A stretch of DNA of 64,000 nt from positions 2,799,925-2,863,924 of the forward strand of contig JAPXFQ010000074.1 of assembly GCA_028564705.1 (NCBI GenBank), given 5' to 3'. The DNA comes from Apricaphanius iberus (lineage: Eukaryota; Chordata; Actinopteri; Cyprinodontiformes; Aphaniidae). A program made the position numbers and the translations under genes. Under the pieces are notes generated by a model. That model saw only the letters and a program-made list of their open reading frames with translations. It was not told the origin of the DNA and did not search any database. Below are positions 58,700-64,000 of this stretch, piece by piece; the stretch's first letter is position 1; each line of letters starts with the position of its first letter.

Positions 58700-60204
58700 T
58701 GTTCTTTAACCACTGAGAAGAAGCAGCAAAAGACTAGTTTTTGGTTGATTTTTATCAGCTTCACTACTTGTTTTCACATACAAAACTCTGAACTAAATTA
58801 AAATTCTGAAATGCATAAGCTTTGTTTTTAATTTTTTTCTATTTTTTGATATATTTGCTTTGATTTCACAGAGAAGTATTCAGCTTCCGATAGCACTGCA
58901 TTTTTGGTCGTTTTGTCATGGCTGAAAAAAGTTAATTATCTAAATAATACTATGCAACTATTGTTACTTAAAAAAAACTTTTCTGGTCTGTTTAAGTTCC
59001 TCATAAAAATGTAACTGTTGACTTTAGAGTGCTTCTCCAGGGTTGCAGTGCATTTCAGGTTAGCCACTGCTCTGTAGCTCTGTAGAGTTTGATTTTGTCA
59101 TCCTTTTGGTTTTGCTGTTTCTCAGTCTCATATACAAAATAACTCCAAACAACTCTCATTCCTATCTTTTTTCAACAAAACAGACTCATTTCTGGACATA
59201 CTTAGATGTTATTTGACTTTTTATGCGTTAAAAACACCTGCACTGACAGCCCAATTACATTTATTAATAACTTTAAAATATTCTGGGGTGCAAAAAATCT
59301 TTTCAGAGAGAACAAAGCTATCTTAACCAAGGTGGACTTAGACTCCTGACCTCAAACATGTTCTTTTTCTCAATCAGTAGGCTAAGCCCTAAACATTCCA
59401 AAATATTTGATAAAGCCCACAAGGGCTGATCCTGAAGCACAGCCTGCAGAGATTACCAGAGAACAAGGGCTTTGTTTTTGCTCCACCAGTTCGAACACCA
59501 AGAAGTAAGGATGCACCACAAATTTCTTCAATATCATCATCAGCATCTTCATCACCAAATGACTCTCCCTTTAAAACCTTCTCTGACAGATTGAATGATT
59601 AATCTAGAATTTGAACATGACTAACACCAGGCTTCTAGGAATAATACCACATGTATGCATTTACCCTCCTCCACAACTGCTAATAACAGACATCTGATGT
59701 AAAAGACAATTGAACATTAAGACCCATAATCTCCCAGCATGCGTCTGGCCACCATGAAAGTAGTATTCCGGTGTTATAAACAGTAGAAACCACAAAATTA
59801 AAACCTGCTCTCTGTTAAACCGAAAATATCAAATATTTCTCCTGTCAAAAGTAACAATTACCCCCCATCAAACTAGTTGAACATTAGGTCTTTGTCAGAG
59901 AAGTCGTTTTTAATTGATTATCACTTTATCTACAATGAAACAGCTACACTGCTAGAGCAGCTCCTCCAAATGAGTATTTTCGAAGCGAGAGCAGGAAACA
60001 GATGAGGTGGAGGTGTAGCCACAATTTTTCATAAGTCAATAAACTTTAAAAAGGTATTCATGGACACATTTGACTATTTTGAGTAGTTAGTTCTTCAGAT
60101 GAAGAGTTTTATTTCTTACTTTATGTAAACTCCCAAAATATCAATAAAATCTATTGAAATTCTTTCTATAACATGTTTTGAATATGATTAATTATATAGG
60201 GGAA
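58700..60204. other. pdzd2: PDZD2 intron 3 segment, nothing recognised
   Basis: AT-rich, mostly unique. No exon with a PDZD2-like translation was seen. Confidence 0.5.
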
Positions 60205-60660
60205 TCTCAAGGAAATTTCAATCAAACGCAACTGGACTTGGTAATTTGTCTTGGAAGACGTTTCACCTCTTATCCAAGAGGCTTCATCAGTTCATGCTCG
60301 CCGCTGACCAGGCTGGGACTGGTCCAACTAACTGGTGTGTAGTCAGCTATTTAACCTCTTGAACAAGAATCATTATGTCATTGGATCCTTTGTGCTCCAT
60401 GTCTTGACGACGGTCGTTGGCGTGTCGCCTATTGGTGGAGGTAAGGTTTCGTCTTCATTAATGCCCTATTGTGTTATAACGACAGTCATTGGAGTCACAG
60501 TTGTTTCTGTTATTAGAGGCTAATTTGTTGAGTCTCCTAGGGAGGGATGAAAGTGCAGCATTGTAAATTGGAGATAGGTGATGTCTCTGCCTGTGAGCTG
60601 GTGGGTATGTTATCAGCTCTATGTTGCAGGGTTCTGATAACACTAAGCTTGTGTTCCAGT
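60205..60660 (-). mobile_element. Penelope-like element 3' end
   Basis: On the minus strand 60600-60520 reads RHHLSPIYNAALSSLPRRLN, the conserved tail of the GIY-YIG endonuclease of fish Penelope-like elements, then stops. The following 3' sequence, including gatgaagcctcttggataag and ending at ctcaaggaaatttcaatcaa, is shared with 2655-2765. Only the last part of the element is present. Confidence 0.65.
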
Positions 60661-60927
60661 GAAAAAAAAAATAAGACCAAAACTAGCACAGTAGTAACTG
60701 ATATTAGGGCCGTTTTTACATGTGTGGCCATGCCAGAAAACGGCAAGAGAAAAATGCAATTTTTTTCTGTTCACATGGTGTGCCCATACCTGAGTCCAGT
60801 GTTTTACACGACGGATAACACCAAAACAGCAAGTGGCGGTATACAAATAATTCTGTAGCTATCCAAAAAACAAGGAAGTAAGAAGTACTGTTGTCATAAA
60901 ACGAGCAACGGCCTAGAATGACTGTTT

Positions 60928-60961
60928 CTTTTTTTTTTCTTTTTTTTTTTTTTTTTTTTTT
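60928..60961. repeat. Poly-T run
   Basis: About 33 bases of T with single C interruptions. It could be the reversed tail of a retroposed copy. Confidence 0.9.
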
Positions 60962-61129
60962 AACGTGTCCTGTCTAGCAGTATGCTACTCAGAATTGGTG
61001 TCTGAGTACCAAGTACAAGCCCAACAGTTTTACTTTCCCAAGCAGAGTATTACAGCTTCGCTGTAGTACGCCACTTGATGTATATGTATGAAACATCTTT
61101 ATTAGTGATTACTGTGGGTTCAATTTCCT

Positions 61130-64000
61130 GACGTCATGGACATTAAACTGAGACAAGAAGGGAGAAAGGAAGAAGGTGAAGAAAAGAAACCGGACCAACA
61201 GAGAGGCGAACCGACGACACAAGACAGGGAGGCAAATAAAGAAAACAAGAAAACATCCCAGTCCTCCACCTCTGCCGGACAGCAGAGAAACAGTAATACA
61301 AAAGCTCCTGTGAACAACTAACTAATGATGATAACCTCAGCTTAAGATATGTCCGTCCTCACCTATGTCCCACACCTATTTGTGTGCGAGCATGCAGGTC
61401 TGAATAAGGTTTCCCCATGCAAGTGATTGATAGCTGGTGTAAGGAACCGTCAATCCGTCCTACAGGAATCGGCACAGACATGGAGGAGGCAAGAGATGTA
61501 TGCATCCAGGGTCCCACAGAGTACAGAGGCCACAGGCGGATAAGCGCAGGGTCGATCACCCACCAAGAGAGGAACAGATGGAAGTCCCAGGGGAACACCC
61601 ACAAGCCGCGATGCTGGGGCCCGAGAGATCGCAGTGACGAGCCCACGGGCTCCGCCGGTAACCGGCTACGCCAGGGCGGGCCCGGACCAGGAACCGGAGG
61701 CCACGGGGACCAGGGGCACCCCGCCCCCCAGGGGGCCCCAAACAGGGACCAGCCGACAAGGGCCCCCCGCCGCCGCCGCAGGCAAGGAGGACCCGCAGCC
61801 AACCGACGGACAACACACGCCGCCGCCACCCCGGACCAATACCCACCGCCAACAACCCGGCCCGCCTCCACACATCCACACGCCAGGGAGCCACAGCAAG
61901 AGCCACAGCGGATGTACGCCCTCCCCAAGCCGCGCCCAGCCGGCACCTGGACATCCAGATCTTCCAGCTCCAGGGTCCAGATCCCGCCCCACGTGGGGCG
62001 CCAAGATCAGGGGCCCAGCCAATGCCGGACAGCCCCACCAGGTGAACAGACCAGCCAGCTGAAGTCCTGGAACCGGCAGGAGGACTGGGCGCCAGGCACG
62101 GTCCCCACCGATCCACCGGACGGCACCAACCTATTCTACAACCCCGGCACCCCCATAAGAGGTGCCCCAGTCAATACAAGGAGGACATCAGCCCGAAACA
62201 GCGGCCGCCCGACACACCGGACCACCCAGGACCCGCCGGACATGCACCAGGACCGAGCCAGGCCGCAACCGGGACCCCCAGCCACATGCATCGAGAGTCA
62301 TCATCAACCAGCAGGCAGGAGCAACCATCACCGAAGGGGAGTGACGGGGAGGGAAGAAGATGCATCAGGCCAGAGAGCAGCCAAACACCCAACCTGACAG
62401 GTAGACATAGACAGACAGAGACACTCATACGTACCCTCCCTCTCATGTGTACACATTCTTACAAATACAGGACAAACGAAAAAAGGACGCTATACCCTCA
62501 TTCATACCCCCCATACGTACACTATACTCCATACTCCCAGGCCCAGGGACAGACACCCCAGTAGAGAACCCTGCCCCTGCACCCAGGAGACAGACCCCTT
62601 TGCCCACCAGGACGGGGACAAGTAGACCGCCAAGGCCCCACACCGGCAAGAGCAGCCCACCGGCCCAGGACCCCGACCAGACGGCGTGATGTTCTATCCG
62701 GGCTCCGACCCCTGATGGTCCAACGAACAGGGGTGTGGAAAGACCCCCCAGCCTCTCCCCCCCAGCTCAATGTGGTGTTGTTGCGTGTTGTTCTAATGTG
62801 CACTTAAAACAGAGGGGGGGGACATGGGAATACTGCCGGGTACCCCCATCTCCCCCCCCGGGCCCTCAGTGTCTAGATGCGTTTAACCAGTGGGTGCCGG
62901 CACCACAGGCGAGGCCCCCACAACGGGGGGGGCTCGCCTGTGGCGCCACACCGCCAGGTCCCTACATGTGCGTTCCCTGTAAATGTTGCAAGTGTAGTGT
63001 CTAAATTGCTCAATAAAATCGGGACCCAGGCCGCCACCGGGTAGCAAAGACGGAAGCTCCATCCCGCACCCCAGTGACGTGCCCACGTCCCAAGGCCTTG
63101 TGAATGGTAGAATGAAGGAGCAGGTGGACAGAGGCATGGGGATGGGGAGAAAATAGCTGGGGTGACCATTGCCAACCCCAGGGAGCCAGCTCCCCTGCTG
63201 ACTCCCAATAGGCACCCCCGTTCGGCCCGATCCACCAGGGGTGGGAGGCCCCAGCACGTCCAGTCGGGGCCCACGGCAGCGGTACCGCCGAGCCCCATGG
63301 GGGCCCCGGCAATCCACCAGCCCCCATGCCAGGGGCATACCTAATCCTCCCCAACATTCACACTGCTAACAAAACACATGTCACTAGACACCCAGGTTGA
63401 GTTTAGCCCCCCCTCACCCTCAACGCCCTCCCCCCTCCCGTCCCAAGCGCACCCCGTTAAAAAGAGCGCCTGTGCTAGATGGTAAAAAGCCTCTCCGCCA
63501 ATAAGAGACGCCCCAGGCACCGCCAGCGTCCGAGGACCCCCGGGCCGAGGCCGGAACCCGGCGCACCACCGACTCGGATACCCCGGACATGCCGCGCCAG
63601 GCCCGTGAGCAGACCGAAGTCCCGGGCGGCCAATCCCCAGGCCGACATCCTCCAGCCTTGCTACTACCGCACGATGGCCGGGTGGCAACAGAACCCAGCA
63701 CGTCCACCCACCAGCCCACACCCCACCAACTGGTCAGTCACCGTGGAGGCCGACCAACACCGGCCAGAGCCCCCCACCCCAGCACCCCCGCGAGGGCTAA
63801 GACCAAGACACAGGAGCCATGTCCAGTGTCAATATAGCCGATCGGGCCCGGAGACGCCGGCCACCCGCCACGGCCTCTCGCCGACGCCCGGACGCGGCAA
63901 GCGGCCACTGGGGAGCAAGCGACAGGAACCAGCCCGGGGAGATGGAAAGGGCAGCAGCGCCCGCCAACCACCGGCCTACCACAGCCCCCCCCCGGCCAAG
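61130..64000. other. GC-rich, CpG-containing block, unidentified
   Basis: From about 61,430 to the window end, composition jumps to strongly GC-rich, with C excess on the plus strand and undepleted CpG (61670-62030, 63520-63980). Several frames stay open on both strands (the longest is 326 codons, 61417-62397, plus), as expected from GC-rich sequence. None shows a domain, and the translations are Pro/Gly/Arg-rich. A polyadenylation-like caataaaatcgg is at 63011. The texture resembles the GC-rich untranslated parts of some fish retrotransposons, but I cannot assign a family. A short open frame at 61136-61321 (MDIKLRQEGRKEEGEEKKPD...) is polar and precedes the block. Confidence 0.4.

Noticed and set aside
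61417..62397. 326-codon plus-strand frame in the GC-rich block
   Set aside because: Long frames exist on both strands here because stops are rare in GC-rich DNA; the product is Pro/Arg/Gly-rich with no domain.

Overview
The window is vertebrate nuclear DNA, most likely from a teleost fish. Two genes are split into GT-AG exons over tens of kilobases. The repeat set is fish-like: Tc1/mariner, hAT, PIF/Harbinger, L2 and Rex1-type LINEs, Penelope-like ends and many MITEs. I cannot name the species.

Two host genes are recognisable and neither is complete. GOLPH3 (minus strand) has exons 1-3 at 7541-7332, 4818-4687 and 4328-4214, giving 152 codons plus one base. The reading frame is continuous across every junction. 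Its last exon, about half the protein, must lie left of base 1. PDZD2 (plus strand) has its first three coding exons at 42896-43015, 48450-48904 and 51836-52292. They encode 344 residues, including the first PDZ domain. The rest lies right of the window. The genes are head to head, about 35 kb apart. In human they are neighbours on 5p13.3 but face each other tail to tail, so the orientation differs.

Layout. 1-4213 is GOLPH3 intron 3 with Tc1, hAT, L2 and Penelope-like debris. 4214-7541 is the GOLPH3 5' half. 7542-11074 is upstream flank with MITEs, an AT palindrome and a Harbinger fossil. 11075-16205 is a nested complex: a long-inverted-repeat element carrying an intact Tc1 transposon (340-aa transposase, all three catalytic residues) in its left arm and a lightly damaged Rex1-like LINE in its middle. 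16206-18952 is one decayed Tc1-like element with another Tc1 inside it. 18953-42669 is intergenic DNA holding MITEs, a Harbinger element with two convergent genes and a CTG target duplication (30755-32314), LTR-like debris and a 0.9-kb foldback element. 42670-64000 is the PDZD2 5' part, whose introns hold L2, Rex1 and hAT insertions. Within them are a hAT element with an 8-bp target duplication (46330-47233) and a 5.7-kb L2 LINE broken by a second hAT (54888-56430). The last 2.9 kb (61.1-64.0 kb) changes abruptly to GC-rich, CpG-containing sequence that I could not identify.

Most other open frames are shadows of these elements. No tRNA, rRNA, CRISPR or prokaryotic signal was seen.
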